DNA of 64,000 nucleotides from Sulfurospirillum oryzae (GCF_025770725.1 NZ_JANZKZ010000002.1:434001-498000), one strand, 5' to 3'. Numbered from the stretch's first letter, positions 18,709 to 29,853 are shown. Numbers and translations: made by a program. Notes: generated by a model from the sequence alone, not told the origin.

Positions 18709-19209
18709 ATGAAAAAGATTTATTTGATAAGACATGCAAAATCAAGCTGGAAAGACGAAACACTCAATGATTTTGAAAGACCACTCAATGGTCGTGGAAA
18801 ACGTGATGTTGTTTTTATGGGAAAACGTCTTAAAATGTTTGATGTTAAACCTGATGTTATTTATACCAGTCCTGCGAAAAGAGCTTTGAAAACGGCTAAA
18901 GAGATTGGTGAAGAGATTGATTGTGACAAAAAGAAGATCAAAAGCGTTGATGCGCTTTATGAAAGTTCTTATGAGCAGTATATAGAGCTTATCCATAACA
19001 TCGATGATAAATGCTCCTCGGTATTTATCATTGCGCATAACCCAACGATTACCGAAGTAGGGGAACGCCTAAGTGGTGCCATTTTGAGTAATATTCCCAC
19101 CTGCGCGATTGTTTGCATTAGCTTTGATGTTGAGAGCTTCAAAGAGATTACCGAAGAGAGTGGGCACATCCTCTTTTTTGACTACCCCAAAAAACATCTA
19201 AAAGATTAA
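18709..19209 (+). CDS. sixA: SixA-type phosphohistidine phosphatase
   Basis: Histidine phosphatase (phosphoglycerate mutase fold) that removes phosphate from HPt-type phosphohistidines. The 166 residues start MKKIYLIRHAKSSW with the RH(A) phosphate-accepting motif, contain LNGRGKRD, and a second catalytic His in IIAHNP. A TATAAT -10 element lies at 18680-18685. It overlaps the convergent CorA-like gene by 4 nt. No HPt domain is seen nearby. Confidence 0.88.
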   Translation: MKKIYLIRHAKSSWKDETLNDFERPLNGRGKRDVVFMGKRLKMFDVKPDVIYTSPAKRALKTAKEIGEEIDCDKKKIKSVDALYESSYEQYIELIHNIDDKCSSVFIIAHNPTITEVGERLSGAILSNIPTCAIVCISFDVESFKEITEESGHILFFDYPKKHLKD

Positions 19210-19988
19210 AGCCTCTTTTTAAAAAATAAAATCAACCCTATCATGGTTACTGCACACGTTGCCATTATCAAGCTTACCAAGCTTGTTCCATAAGGGATTT
19301 CATTAAAGGGAAGCCCTTGGCTGTTCATGCCAAAGTAGCCTGCAAGAAAGTGAAGTGGTAGAAAAATGCCTGACAAAATTGTCAAAAGATAGATGGTTTT
19401 ATTCATGCGCTCGTTATTGCGACTGGTATAGAAGTTATAGAGGTTGTTTAATTTATCCATTGCAAGCAAAGTAGAGCGATTGGTACGGCTTAAGTGTTCA
19501 TGAATATCTTTAAAGTGGATTGCTAAAAAGTCCTCTTCTTTAAGATACGTTTGTATGAAACTCTCCAAAACTTCTTCACTCAGTGTTAAAAGACGATTGA
19601 TACGACTGAGATCTTTTTTATTGCCGAGCCAATAGCGCATAAAAGAGCTAAAATAAGCATTTTCATAAAGATTTTCTTCCATCCAATCAATGCTTTCATG
19701 CAATGAAACCAGCATTTTCATTGTGATGTTTGTTTTTTCATTTAAAAGTTCATACACTTTTTCCATTGTTTCAAAATCGATGAATTCATGTGTGTTTTTA
19801 TCGAAGTAATAGCACGACGTATCGTCAAAAACAAACGCATACGAGTCAATTTTAAGCTCTTTATCTTTTGAGGGAAGGGCTAAAATCAAAATATCATAGG
19901 TTGCTTCTTCCACGAACATCGAAGGATGGGTAGGATTTTTAAGATCTAAAAGGTGAAAGCGATCAATTTGTTCATATAAGTGTGTCAT
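19206..19988 (-). CDS. CorA-like divalent cation transporter family protein
   Basis: A 260-residue protein with a long helical cytoplasmic N-terminal part and two C-terminal membrane helices separated by the signature GYFGMN, which defines CorA-type Mg/Co or ZntB-like Zn transporters. It is shorter than typical CorA (about 315-320), missing part of the N-terminal domain. It overlaps xerH upstream by 4 nt and is probably transcribed tgt-xerH-corA-like. Confidence 0.85.
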   Translation of the reverse strand: MTHLYEQIDRFHLLDLKNPTHPSMFVEEATYDILILALPSKDKELKIDSYAFVFDDTSCYYFDKNTHEFIDFETMEKVYELLNEKTNITMKMLVSLHESIDWMEENLYENAYFSSFMRYWLGNKKDLSRINRLLTLSEEVLESFIQTYLKEEDFLAIHFKDIHEHLSRTNRSTLLAMDKLNNLYNFYTSRNNERMNKTIYLLTILSGIFLPLHFLAGYFGMNSQGLPFNEIPYGTSLVSLIMATCAVTMIGLILFFKKRL

Positions 19989-21049
19989 TGTACATCATCC
20001 ATCGTGTTAGCTGCAATTTTAAGACGCTCTTTATCAAAGTGAGTATAAATGCGAGAAGTGTTCAAATCTGAGTGTCCAAGGGCTTCTTGTACCAAAATGA
20101 GGTCTCTATTTTTTTGATAAAGCAGTGTTGCAAAAGTATGGCGCAACATGTGCGCACCGTTTTTCTCTTTCCTGATTCCTGCACTCATTAAGATTTTATC
20201 CATAACATAACTGACATACGCTTGCGTCAATGGCTTTCCTGTTCGACTTTGAAATAAGAGGGCATTCTCGCCATTTCGGTACTCCATCCACTCTTTTAAG
20301 TCGTGCTCAATCTGTTCTGTTTTAATCATCGCCGTACGGGGTTTATTGCCTTTTCCACGGATCTGAAAGACGTAATAGTCACCATCTCGAACCATATCTT
20401 TTAACCTTAAACCTAAAGCCTCACTGACACGCATTCCTGTGAAGATAATCATCTTGATAAGAAGCCTATTTTTAGCCTGAACATAGGGTTTAAATTCTGT
20501 CTCTTCGATGGCTTTAAAAAAGCGTGAAAGCTCCTCTTTGTACATGTGAGCAGGGAGTTTTTCACCCTTCCTTCCACCAAGACCTCCCCAGTTTTTAAGC
20601 TCAATGCGAAACTGATGCGAATTGCCTTTGTCATCTTCATTTTGTTTGTCGATGAATTTAAAGAGTGAAACAACTGCCATACGGTAGTTTTTCTTTGTGG
20701 CATCGGAGAGTGAGCCAGTTTGTGAGGCTAAAAACTCACTAATGAGCTCCTCATCAATCTCCTTGAGGCTCTCAAGTCCCATAGGAGCGATGTAATAGTA
20801 AAATTTTTCCAATGGGTTGATAAAAAGATTGATGCCAATCAGCCCGATATTGCGGGCTTCTTTAGCAAGATTTTTCAGTTCATCCATACTTTTTGAGCCA
20901 TGATTGAGTGCGCCAATAATGGCGGAGAGTTTGGCATTTTCTTCAACATGGCGATTGGAAAGGGAAGTGAGCTTGGACTTAATAAATTTATCAAGCCAAA
21001 AAAGCAAGCTTTGCTCAAAATTCTCCTTTGCATCCACCGCATAGCGCAT
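19985..21049 (-). CDS. xerH: Tyrosine recombinase XerH (chromosome dimer resolution)
   Basis: The single Xer recombinase of Campylobacterota that acts at difH to resolve chromosome dimers. SAM-like N-terminal domain, then a catalytic domain with Arg in FTGMRVSEALGL, HMLRHTFATLL (His-x-x-Arg), and LGHSDLNTSRIYTH holding the second His and the nucleophile Tyr. The frame extends to a TTG at 21094 within tgt, but the ATG at 21049 follows the tgt TAA by 1 nt and is preferred through translational coupling. It is a house-keeping recombinase, not a phage integrase: no attachment site or cargo is seen. Confidence 0.9.
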   Translation of the reverse strand: MRYAVDAKENFEQSLLFWLDKFIKSKLTSLSNRHVEENAKLSAIIGALNHGSKSMDELKNLAKEARNIGLIGINLFINPLEKFYYYIAPMGLESLKEIDEELISEFLASQTGSLSDATKKNYRMAVVSLFKFIDKQNEDDKGNSHQFRIELKNWGGLGGRKGEKLPAHMYKEELSRFFKAIEETEFKPYVQAKNRLLIKMIIFTGMRVSEALGLRLKDMVRDGDYYVFQIRGKGNKPRTAMIKTEQIEHDLKEWMEYRNGENALLFQSRTGKPLTQAYVSYVMDKILMSAGIRKEKNGAHMLRHTFATLLYQKNRDLILVQEALGHSDLNTSRIYTHFDKERLKIAANTMDDVQ

Positions 21050-21050
21050 C

Positions 21051-22196
<1,146 letters not shown>

Positions 22197-22214
22197 TTAT
22201 GGGAGTCGCGTATA

Positions 22215-23618
22215 ATGAAAAAGATTTTAATCATCGCTGATGGCATTCTAGCAAAACAATTTTTAGAAAAGGTTATGGAAACCGAAGCAGGCGAAAATAG
22301 TTATACTATCGTTACGTATAAAGAAGAGACTTTACCTAAAAAACGCCCTGAAAATTTTAAATTTTTTGAATTTGATCCAACGAGTTACGAAAAACTTGCT
22401 ATTGTCCTTAACGAGCAATTTTTTCAAGTCATGATTATTATGTCTAATGAGCTTGATGTCAAGGCTACTTATACCAACATCAGACGGGTTGATGGCAAAG
22501 TGCGCATCGTCATTATGGACAGATGGGACTTGCAGATTGAAGATAAACGCCTTTTGATGCTCAACTCTCGTGAAATTCTTGCTTCTCGTTTTACCGACCA
22601 TCTTCCCAATACGCCTATTGTCGCTCAAAACATAGGACTTGGCATTGGTGAAATTATGGAAGTCTCCGTGCCTGTGGGAAGCTCTTATGCTTACCGCCAT
22701 CTAGCGTCCATTGAGCAGAGCAAATGGAAAATCGCAGCGGTATACCGCTCCAGCACGCTTATTTTACCGCGTCCTGCGCTGATGCTTCTGCCCAATGATC
22801 TTTTGCTCCTTGTGGGTGATCCTAAAGTATTGCAAAGTGTCTTTAAAAGCATTAAGCGTGAGCTAGGTCAGTTTCCTTCTCCTTTTGGTAGCAGTATTTA
22901 CTGCCTTATCGACATGTTGCGCATGAATGACAAAGAGATCGAAGTATTGATTAACGATGCTCTTTTACTGCACTCAAAACTGAATAGCAACAAGTTACAT
23001 GTAAAGATTATCAATCCAACGTATTCCAAAATATTGGAAAAAATCAAAAGCTACAGCAACCACCATATTAACGTCATTATCGATTACTTTGAAAGCAATC
23101 CACGCAAGGTATTGAAAGAAGATACAGAGAAAATGGACATTGGACTTATTGTGGTTATGAACACCTTTTTTCAAAAAAACAAACGTACCCTCTATAAAAC
23201 AAAACTCCCGATCTTTAAGATGGGAAAACGTGGTTTTGGAAGCCTCAACCAAGGTGTCGTTTTAAGCAACGATGCCCATGAAATTGAGCAAGAGTCTTCC
23301 GTTATCTTTGACGTTGCAACACAACTTTCACTAGAGCTCAAACTTTACTCGTACAATCCTGACCATGAAAATGCTAAAAATAGCCTCATTGAGCATTTTG
23401 ACAACCTTTCAAAGATTTTTGGACGTGAAGTTGATGTGGTTCAAAGCGATAAAAATCCACTGGTAAAACTTCGAAATAAAGACAATATTTTGCAATTTTT
23501 ACCGTTTAGTCCAAAAATTTTAGACGCAAATTTTCTTTCAATTTTTTCAACCGATATGGAAAAACTTCACTTTAAGCTTGCCAATAATTATCAGCTATTT
23601 ATCCCAGTCAATGCATAA
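22215..23618 (+). CDS. TrkA-N/RCK-domain protein (COG3400-like, K+ transport regulation)
   Basis: A 467-residue protein with an N-terminal Rossmann-type RCK_N domain (MKKILIIADGILAKQFLEK), then RCK_C-like repeats (LPRPALMLLPNDLLLLVGDP), and a C-terminal half resembling universal-stress-like alpha/beta folds. It has no transmembrane segment, so it is probably a cytosolic nucleotide-sensing partner of a potassium channel or Trk system encoded elsewhere. Divergent from tgt with a 42-bp gap. Confidence 0.7.
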   Translation: MKKILIIADGILAKQFLEKVMETEAGENSYTIVTYKEETLPKKRPENFKFFEFDPTSYEKLAIVLNEQFFQVMIIMSNELDVKATYTNIRRVDGKVRIVIMDRWDLQIEDKRLLMLNSREILASRFTDHLPNTPIVAQNIGLGIGEIMEVSVPVGSSYAYRHLASIEQSKWKIAAVYRSSTLILPRPALMLLPNDLLLLVGDPKVLQSVFKSIKRELGQFPSPFGSSIYCLIDMLRMNDKEIEVLINDALLLHSKLNSNKLHVKIINPTYSKILEKIKSYSNHHINVIIDYFESNPRKVLKEDTEKMDIGLIVVMNTFFQKNKRTLYKTKLPIFKMGKRGFGSLNQGVVLSNDAHEIEQESSVIFDVATQLSLELKLYSYNPDHENAKNSLIEHFDNLSKIFGREVDVVQSDKNPLVKLRNKDNILQFLPFSPKILDANFLSIFSTDMEKLHFKLANNYQLFIPVNA

Positions 23619-23645
23619 TTAAGTGCTTTTTGAGTATTATATACA

Positions 23646-23811
23646 AGACTTCTTTCATAACCCATTGAAAAAAGAGTATCGCATATAGCACATCACTTTT
23701 TAAAACTAAAAACATCGCCATAGCTTTGGCTATGACTCAATTTTGAGTTTTAAAAATTAACGCACTCTAAGCAAGAGCTCTTTATCTTTTCAAGGGTTAC
23801 GAAAGAAGTCT
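23646..23811. repeat. 166-bp nested imperfect inverted repeat, possible structured RNA or MITE-like element
   Basis: Outer arms (23646-23670 and 23787-23811) match in inverse orientation over about 24 nt with one mismatch and one bulge (AGACTTCTTTCxTAACCC). Inner arms TTTTTAAAACT / AGTTTTAAAAA and a central hairpin CATAGC-TTTG-GCTATG nest inside. The whole gap between the TrkA-N gene and aroB is taken up by it. Confidence 0.6.
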
Positions 23812-23834
23812 AAACAAAAAAATTTGGATAAATA

Positions 23835-24881
23835 ATGCAAGTGAATGTTGTTTTAAGCGAACCCGCTTCAAAAAATTACAGTGTTTATATTGATACATTA
23901 GAAAAACTGCACTTTGACACAAAAGTTTTGATCGTCACCAACACTACGGTGGCAGCTTTACACTTAGAAAATCTCACATCACGCATAGAAGCAAAAGAAC
24001 TTCATACAGTCATCTTGCCTGATGGTGAAATGTATAAAAATTTTGACAGCCTAAACCTCATTTTAAACGCCTGTTTTGAGCATCGACTTGACCGCAAATC
24101 ACTTTTGATTGCTTTTGGTGGTGGCGTCGTGGGCGATATGACAGGCTTTGCTGCTTCCATTTACCAACGCGGGATTGATTTTATTCAAATTCCAACAACC
24201 CTTTTGGCACAAGTGGATGCCAGTGTCGGTGGAAAGACGGGCATTAACAACAGTTATGGCAAAAATCTCATTGGCTCATTTTGGCAACCTCGCGCGGTTT
24301 ACTGTGAAAGTAAATTTCTCAAAACATTACCCAAGCGTGAATTTTCAGCAGGCGTTGCTGAGATCATCAAAATGGCAGTCACTTTTGATAAAGCCTTTTT
24401 TGAGTGGCTTGAAACGCATGATCTTCACGATGAAAAGAACCTCAAAATCGCCATTCATAAAAGCATCTCCATTAAAGCCGATGTCGTTTCGCAAGATGAA
24501 ACAGAGAAGGGTATACGCGCCGTTTTAAATTACGGACATACCTTCGCACACGTCATCGAAAACCAAACAAAATACAGCACTTACTTGCACGGTGAAGCTG
24601 TAGCCATAGGCATAGTCAAGGCAAATGCTTTGGCTCAAAAATTAGGGCTTTTAAGGAAAGATGAGGCTAAAAGAGTTCAAGCTCTTTTGGAAAAGTATAA
24701 CCTTCCAACACACTACCATATCGACTCGCTCGAAGCTTTTTACGATGCTTTTTTCTTAGATAAAAAAAGTGCCAATGACAAAATCACTTTTATCTTGGCA
24801 AAAGAAATTGGTGGCAATGAAATGCGTAAAGATATTCCAAAAGAGGTCGTTTTGGAAGCTTTAGGAGACGCCAATGTTTAA
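23835..24881 (+). CDS. aroB: 3-dehydroquinate synthase AroB
   Basis: Second step of the shikimate pathway, NAD- and metal-dependent cyclisation of DAHP. The 348 residues include [49 protein letters not shown] and the metal ligand motif [11 protein letters not shown]...HGEAVAIG. It opens an operon aroB-mscS-mtaB-ftsH-like-bioV-trx in which every junction overlaps; the order matches, as I recall it, HP0283-HP0287 in Helicobacter pylori. Confidence 0.96.
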   Translation: MQVNVVLSEPASKNYSVYIDTLEKLHFDTKVLIVTNTTVAALHLENLTSRIEAKELHTVILPDGEMYKNFDSLNLILNACFEHRLDRKSLLIAFGGGVVGDMTGFAASIYQRGIDFIQIPTTLLAQVDASVGGKTGINNSYGKNLIGSFWQPRAVYCESKFLKTLPKREFSAGVAEIIKMAVTFDKAFFEWLETHDLHDEKNLKIAIHKSISIKADVVSQDETEKGIRAVLNYGHTFAHVIENQTKYSTYLHGEAVAIGIVKANALAQKLGLLRKDEAKRVQALLEKYNLPTHYHIDSLEAFYDAFFLDKKSANDKITFILAKEIGGNEMRKDIPKEVVLEALGDANV

Positions 24882-26484
24882 AAAAATTCTTTGGCTTATC
24901 TTTCTTACATGTAATCTTCTTTTAGCAGAAACCAACAGTGCTTCTAAGCTTGAAGATTCTATTAAAACCGATGCGCTTCGCCAAAAAGTTACCACCATTG
25001 ACGAAACCATTCAAGACAACTTGTGGTACAAGCGTTATGGCAATTATCTCAGCTATCAAAAACTGATTGAAGAGCTCTCTACGGTTGATGCGGAAGTTAA
25101 AAAACTTAGAAATGCCAAAGATAAAGTCTCTGTTGAAAAGCGCGAAAGACTCTCAAGCAAACAAGAATCACTTGAGAAACAAATCGAGCTATTGCAAGAG
25201 TACAAAAACTCGCCTTTTAGCAAGATGGTTGAGTCAACCGATTTAGAGACATACCCTAAAATTACCAACCCGTTTGGCATTATTTCAGCACTTTCATACA
25301 TCAAAAAAATCAAACAAGACAGTATGGATTATAAAGCGCGCATTGATCGCTTGGACATTTTAATCAACAAACTAAAAGAAAAACTCTCCTTGCTTGAGGA
25401 AATTTATCAGATTGAGCCGATTATGACCAACGAAGATTTGGTCTATGAAGCGCAAAAAGAACTCAACGCTTTTATAGCCGCGCAAGAGGTTGCAAGTACG
25501 AGTTACTCTTTACATGTAAAAAAAGTGGAAGAGGCGAGTATTCGCATTACCCAAGATATTACATTGCAAATGAAACGTGCCTTTAATATTGGTATTTTCA
25601 TTGTCGTTGTTATTGTCATTACGCTTCTGCTCAAATTTGTTGCCAAGCGTTACATCAAAGATAATGAGCGTTTTTACACCGCCAATAAAATCATCAACTT
25701 TGCAAACGTCACGCTTATTTTGCTTATTTTACTTTTCTCCTACATCGAAAACGTCTCCTACCTTGTCACGGTTTTAGGATTTGCTTCTGCGGGTATTGCC
25801 ATTGCGATGAAAGACTGGTTTATGAGCATTCTTGGTTGGATGGTCATCATTTTCGGTGGAAGCTTTCACGTTGGCGATCGCATCAAAGTCAAAAAAGATG
25901 GGCTTTCGTACGTGGGTGACATCGTTGACATCTCTTTGCTTCGTATGACCGTCTTTGAAGATATTACATTAACATCGTATGTTGAGAACATTCGTGCAGG
26001 ACGTATTTTCTTTGTTCCTAATAACCTTATTTTTTCTTCGGTGATTTCCAACTATACCCACGGCACGATGCGTACCGTTTGGGATGGCATAAACATCTAT
26101 ATTACTTTTGAGTCAAACCATAAAAAAGCGGTGCATATTGCCCGTGAAATTACTAAAAAATACTCAAAAGGCTACACAGACATTGCCCGTAAACAACTCA
26201 ATTTACTTCGCAATCAGTACAGCCTCAAAAATACTAACGTCGAGCCACGTGTCTTCTCGTTTGTTGAGCCACAGGGTTTTTGTATCAGCACATGGTATAT
26301 GACCAACTCTTACGCAGCACTTACGCTTCGTGGAACGATTGGCTGTGAGATTATCGATGCGTTTAACCAAGAAGATGACATCACCATTGCATACCAAACA
26401 CACAATATCAACGTGGGCAAGCAACAAAAACCTTCCATGCCATCCGATGAAACAAAGAATTTTGATGAAAAAAGTCTTTTTTAA
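24874..26484 (+). CDS. MscS-family mechanosensitive channel with long N-terminal coiled-coil extension
   Basis: A 536-residue protein. Signal peptide [19 protein letters not shown], then about 200 residues of charged helical or coiled-coil periplasmic sequence, membrane helices from about residue 230, and the MscS pore-lining helix and beta domain ([38 protein letters not shown]). Probably releases osmolytes on hypo-osmotic shock. It overlaps aroB by 8 nt. Two palindrome copies fall inside: the core in the signal peptide (24905-24914) and a full 12-mer at 25509-25520. Confidence 0.9.
   Translation: MFKKILWLIFLTCNLLLAETNSASKLEDSIKTDALRQKVTTIDETIQDNLWYKRYGNYLSYQKLIEELSTVDAEVKKLRNAKDKVSVEKRERLSSKQESLEKQIELLQEYKNSPFSKMVESTDLETYPKITNPFGIISALSYIKKIKQDSMDYKARIDRLDILINKLKEKLSLLEEIYQIEPIMTNEDLVYEAQKELNAFIAAQEVASTSYSLHVKKVEEASIRITQDITLQMKRAFNIGIFIVVVIVITLLLKFVAKRYIKDNERFYTANKIINFANVTLILLILLFSYIENVSYLVTVLGFASAGIAIAMKDWFMSILGWMVIIFGGSFHVGDRIKVKKDGLSYVGDIVDISLLRMTVFEDITLTSYVENIRAGRIFFVPNNLIFSSVISNYTHGTMRTVWDGINIYITFESNHKKAVHIAREITKKYSKGYTDIARKQLNLLRNQYSLKNTNVEPRVFSFVEPQGFCISTWYMTNSYAALTLRGTIGCEIIDAFNQEDDITIAYQTHNINVGKQQKPSMPSDETKNFDEKSLF
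25509..25520. repeat. Iterated palindrome TTTACATGTAAA, inside mscS
   Basis: Perfect 12-mer read as Leu-His-Val-Lys in the periplasmic helical region of the channel protein. Confidence 0.9.
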
Positions 26485-27709
26485 AACGTTCGGCTGTCGC
26501 ACCAACATCTACGATACCCAAGTGATGATGGCAAACCTTACAGATTTTGAAGTGACAGAAGATGAAAAAGAGGCTGAGATCATCGTTGTCAACTCCTGCA
26601 CCGTCACCAATGGAGCCGATACGGGTGTACGAAGCTACATCAACCATGCAACAAAAGAGGGTAAAAAAGTCATTGTTGCGGGGTGTGGCGCGATTAGCAA
26701 GGGAGAGAGTCTTTTTAACCAAAAAAAGGTTTTTGGCGTTATGGGACACTCCGAAAAAGCTCACATCAACACACTTTTGAAACAAGAGAGACCTTTTTAT
26801 GAAATTGGCGATCTTACCTCTTTAGATGAAACAATTGTCCACGAGTACACAGGCAAAACCAAAGCGTTTATCAAGATCCAAGAAGGGTGCAATTTTAGAT
26901 GTTCTTACTGCATTATTCCCTATGTGAGAGGCAATGCGCGAAGTCAAGACGAGAGCAAGATCATTGAGCAAGTGCAAAAGTTAGCTCTTAATGGCTATGG
27001 TGAATTTGTCCTCACAGGCACGAATATCGGAAGTTATGGCAAAGATAAAGGAAGCTCACTGGGTAAACTGGTTCAACAACTAGGCTCCATTAGAGGCGTT
27101 AGGCGTATTCGTCTTGGCAGCATTGAGCCTGTTCAGATCGATGAGAGTTTTAGAGAAATTCTAAGCGAGCCATGGCTTGAGCGACATTTACATGTAGCTT
27201 TACAACACACCTCTGAGCGCATGTTGGAGTTGATGCGAAGACGCAATAACGTTAAGCGTGATTTAGAGCTTTTTCAAGAACTAAGTGAAAAAGGCTTTGC
27301 TTTGGGAACCGACTATATCACAGGGCATCCAGGCGAAAGTGAAGCGATTTGGCAAGAGGCATACAGCACATTAGAGCAGTTTCCACTCACACATCTGCAC
27401 GCATTTACCTACTCAAAACGTGATGGTACACCCTCAAGTACGATGAAACCAGAGGTAAAAGGCGATGTAGCCAAAGAACGCCTCAAAAGTATAGAAGCGC
27501 TTGTAGAGTCGAAAAACATTACTTTTAGACAAAAAAATAATGCAATACCTTTAAATGTCTTAGTCGAAGAGTACAAAGATGACCGCTACATCGGATACGA
27601 CCAGTTTTTCAATAAAGTCATCATTCAAAGCAAACGCGACCTGCTCAAAGAGTGGGTCAGCATCGAACATTATGAAATAAAACAGGAGGCAAACTATGCG
27701 CATTTTTAA
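26465..27709 (+). CDS. mtaB: tRNA t6A37 methylthiotransferase MtaB (MiaB-like radical SAM)
   Basis: Adds a methylthio group to N6-threonylcarbamoyladenosine 37 in tRNA. N-terminal UPF0004 domain with cluster cysteines (FGCRTN, NSCTVTN, AGCGA), radical SAM motif GCNFRCSYCIIP, and a C-terminal TRAM-like region. The frame runs upstream to 26330, but the family start [11 protein letters not shown] is at the ATG 26465, 20 nt inside mscS, giving 414 residues. Translational coupling with mscS is likely. Confidence 0.9.
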   Translation: MKKVFFKTFGCRTNIYDTQVMMANLTDFEVTEDEKEAEIIVVNSCTVTNGADTGVRSYINHATKEGKKVIVAGCGAISKGESLFNQKKVFGVMGHSEKAHINTLLKQERPFYEIGDLTSLDETIVHEYTGKTKAFIKIQEGCNFRCSYCIIPYVRGNARSQDESKIIEQVQKLALNGYGEFVLTGTNIGSYGKDKGSSLGKLVQQLGSIRGVRRIRLGSIEPVQIDESFREILSEPWLERHLHVALQHTSERMLELMRRRNNVKRDLELFQELSEKGFALGTDYITGHPGESEAIWQEAYSTLEQFPLTHLHAFTYSKRDGTPSSTMKPEVKGDVAKERLKSIEALVESKNITFRQKNNAIPLNVLVEEYKDDRYIGYDQFFNKVIIQSKRDLLKEWVSIEHYEIKQEANYAHF

Positions 27710-29357
27710 ATCCCAAAAGCTCATGCTTTCCATCATGGCACTGAGTATTTTTGCTGTATTACTTGCATTTGGGTATTTACGCATAACGCCTAAGATTATT
27801 GATCTACCGACCTATCATGCGCTTTTAGAGAGCGGCAGCATCAAAAAAGCCAAAGTCGAAGAAAATGAAGTATGGTTGTATGGTCTTAATGACCAGTTTG
27901 TCATCATAAAAGATGGTATAGATATACAAGCCTTACTTAAAAAAGTACCGATAGAGGTGCAAAAATCCAATCCTTTTTTTGAAGACCTCATTATCTTAGG
28001 AATGCTAGGAAGCTTGCTCTTTGCACTGCTTGTTTATGCGCGTAGAAAACGAGCTGAAGATGTCAAAAGAGAGCAAGAGACGAACCAAAAAGCTTATGCA
28101 AGCTACGATCCTTTTATGAGCAGCATCATACGACCAGTACGTGCCAATGTCAGCTTCAAAGACGTTGCAGGCATCAAAGATGTCAAAGAAGAGCTCGAAG
28201 AGATCGTTGATTTTCTCAAAAATCCTGCACGTTACAAACGCTATGGCATTACGCTTCCCAAAGGTGTGCTTTTAGTAGGTCCCCCAGGTGTGGGTAAAAC
28301 GATGATCGCTAAAGCCGTCGCAGGCGAGGCGAGTGTGCCGTTTTTCTACCAAAGTGGCGCGACCTTTGTGCAGATTTATGTGGGTATGGGCGCAAAGAGG
28401 GTTAAAGAGCTTTTCTCGCAAGCTAAAGCCAATGCCCCATCCATTATCTTCATTGACGAGATCGATGCCGTAGGGCGTGCGCGTGGTGGCATGCGTAACG
28501 ATGAGCGTGAATCGACTCTCAACCAGCTCCTTACTGAAATGGACGGCTTTGAGGACAGCAGTGGCGTTATTGTCATCGCAGCAACCAATAAAATCGACAT
28601 CATCGATGAAGCGTTGCTTCGTTCTGGTCGTTTTGATAGACGTATATTTATTCCTCTTCCCGATAAAAACGATCGCTTGGAAATTTTGAAAACCTATATG
28701 CGCAATAAACCAACCGAAGTCAATTTGGAAGAACTTGCCAACATGAGTGTAGGCTTTAGTGGCGCAGCACTGGCAACCTTTGTCAACGAAGCCGCCATCA
28801 ATGCGCTTCGCCGAGGTTCTACCATCCTTGAACTCGCTGATTTTGTAGCGGTGCGCCAAAAAGTGTTGATGGGTAAGAAAAAAGTGCTCAGTTTCTCTGA
28901 TGAAGAGAAGAAAATCCAAGCGCTCTATCAAGCCGCAAAAGCGCTGTGCGCGTACTGGTTTGAGATAGACTTTGATAAAATCAGCATCGTCAATGACCGC
29001 CTAAAAGACATAGATCGAGAAATCGAGTCTAAAACACAAATGCTCTCAAAAATCAAAGTGTACCTTGCGGGCATGGTCGCAACCAAACTCGCGTACAATG
29101 AAAAATTTACCAACGCCACCGAAGATTTAGAACGCGCTACGACCATTGCCAAAGAGATGGTCGAAGTCTACGGCATGGGCGAAAAACTCATTCCATACGA
29201 GAATGATGTGCTCATCATCTTAGAAAATGCACACAAAGAACTTGAGCACTTTTTGGAAGGCATGAACACCGTACTGACCAAAATTTCCGATGAGCTTTAC
29301 AGTGTAGAGAGCATCTCAAAAGTGCGTTTAAAAGCCATCATCGATGAAGTTCTTTAG
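27696..29357 (+). CDS. FtsH-like membrane AAA+ protein lacking the HEXXH protease site (pseudoprotease)
   Basis: A 553-residue FtsH relative: membrane helices at about 10-28 and 96-114, Walker A GPPGVGKT (195-202), Walker B IIFIDEID (250-257), second region of homology RSGRFDRR (309-316). Where FtsH has HEAGHAL, this protein reads YQAAKAL (411-417), so both zinc-binding His and the catalytic Glu are gone; the third-ligand region (NATEDLERATTIA) is kept. The pore loop is FVQIYVG instead of FVEMFVG. It is probably an ATP-driven unfoldase or adaptor, possibly partnering the true FtsH. It overlaps mtaB and bioV by 14 nt each. Confidence 0.88.
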   Translation: MRIFKSQKLMLSIMALSIFAVLLAFGYLRITPKIIDLPTYHALLESGSIKKAKVEENEVWLYGLNDQFVIIKDGIDIQALLKKVPIEVQKSNPFFEDLIILGMLGSLLFALLVYARRKRAEDVKREQETNQKAYASYDPFMSSIIRPVRANVSFKDVAGIKDVKEELEEIVDFLKNPARYKRYGITLPKGVLLVGPPGVGKTMIAKAVAGEASVPFFYQSGATFVQIYVGMGAKRVKELFSQAKANAPSIIFIDEIDAVGRARGGMRNDERESTLNQLLTEMDGFEDSSGVIVIAATNKIDIIDEALLRSGRFDRRIFIPLPDKNDRLEILKTYMRNKPTEVNLEELANMSVGFSGAALATFVNEAAINALRRGSTILELADFVAVRQKVLMGKKKVLSFSDEEKKIQALYQAAKALCAYWFEIDFDKISIVNDRLKDIDREIESKTQMLSKIKVYLAGMVATKLAYNEKFTNATEDLERATTIAKEMVEVYGMGEKLIPYENDVLIILENAHKELEHFLEGMNTVLTKISDELYSVESISKVRLKAIIDEVL

Positions 29358-29853
29358 TGGATTTTGCCTTGCAAACGAGCAAGAACTCTTCGCTCCCTAT
29401 CTAAACCAAAGCGATTTTACCGTCGCTGGGTTTAGTTACGGGGCGATCAAAGCTTTTGAATACGCTCTTACATGTAAAGAGCGCATCGACACCCTTCAAC
29501 TCTTTTCTCCTGCGTTTTTCCAAGACAAAGATGCTAAATTTAAAAAGCTTCAAACCCTCTCTTTTTCCAAAAATAGTGAAGCTTATACACAAAATTTTAT
29601 GCAAAATATTACATATCCATCTAGCTTTGACATGCAACCTTTTTTCAAACAAGGAAGTTTAGAAGAGCTAAATGAGCTGTTAAACTACACATGGGATGAA
29701 ATACATTTGCAAGCTCTGAAAGAGCGTGGCGTAGTCATCGAAGTCTATGTAGGCGAGCAAGACACTATCATTGATCCTTTACATGTAAAGGATTTTTTTG
29801 TGCCTTATGCGAGTGTTTACTACTTTAAAAGAGTAGGGCATATCTTGAAATGA
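29344..29853 (+). CDS. bioV: BioV-like pimeloyl-ACP methyl ester carboxylesterase
   Basis: Alpha/beta-hydrolase of 169 residues that in Helicobacter cleaves pimeloyl-ACP methyl ester to make pimeloyl-ACP for biotin. The start MKFFSGFCLANEQELF and nucleophile elbow GFSYGA match my memory of H. pylori BioV; candidate acid Asp lies in GEQDTIID and the His in VGHILK at the C-terminus. It overlaps the FtsH-like gene by 14 nt and the next by 4 nt. The gene contains two palindrome copies, one inside a 20-bp perfect palindrome. Confidence 0.75.
   Translation: MKFFSGFCLANEQELFAPYLNQSDFTVAGFSYGAIKAFEYALTCKERIDTLQLFSPAFFQDKDAKFKKLQTLSFSKNSEAYTQNFMQNITYPSSFDMQPFFKQGSLEELNELLNYTWDEIHLQALKERGVVIEVYVGEQDTIIDPLHVKDFFVPYASVYYFKRVGHILK
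29774..29793. repeat. 20-bp perfect palindrome inside bioV
   Basis: ATCC + TTTACATGTAAA + GGAT, read Asp-Pro-Leu-His-Val-Lys-Asp in the esterase. A second core copy flanked by GCTC/GAGC is at 29468-29477, read Leu-Thr-Cys-Lys. Confidence 0.85.

Noticed and set aside
19985-21049. Reading the tyrosine recombinase as a phage or island integrase
   Set aside because: Sequence and context (tgt, CorA-like) fit the housekeeping XerH; no attachment site, no cargo genes, and tRNA-Gly at 0.5 kb has no adjacent repeat.
26330-26464. Upstream extension of mtaB inside mscS
   Set aside because: The extra residues share no similarity with MtaB; the family start is the ATG at 26465.
28272-28931. 219-codon open frame antisense to the FtsH-like gene
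   Set aside because: It is a shadow frame of a strongly coding AAA domain; no Shine-Dalgarno and no recognisable domain.
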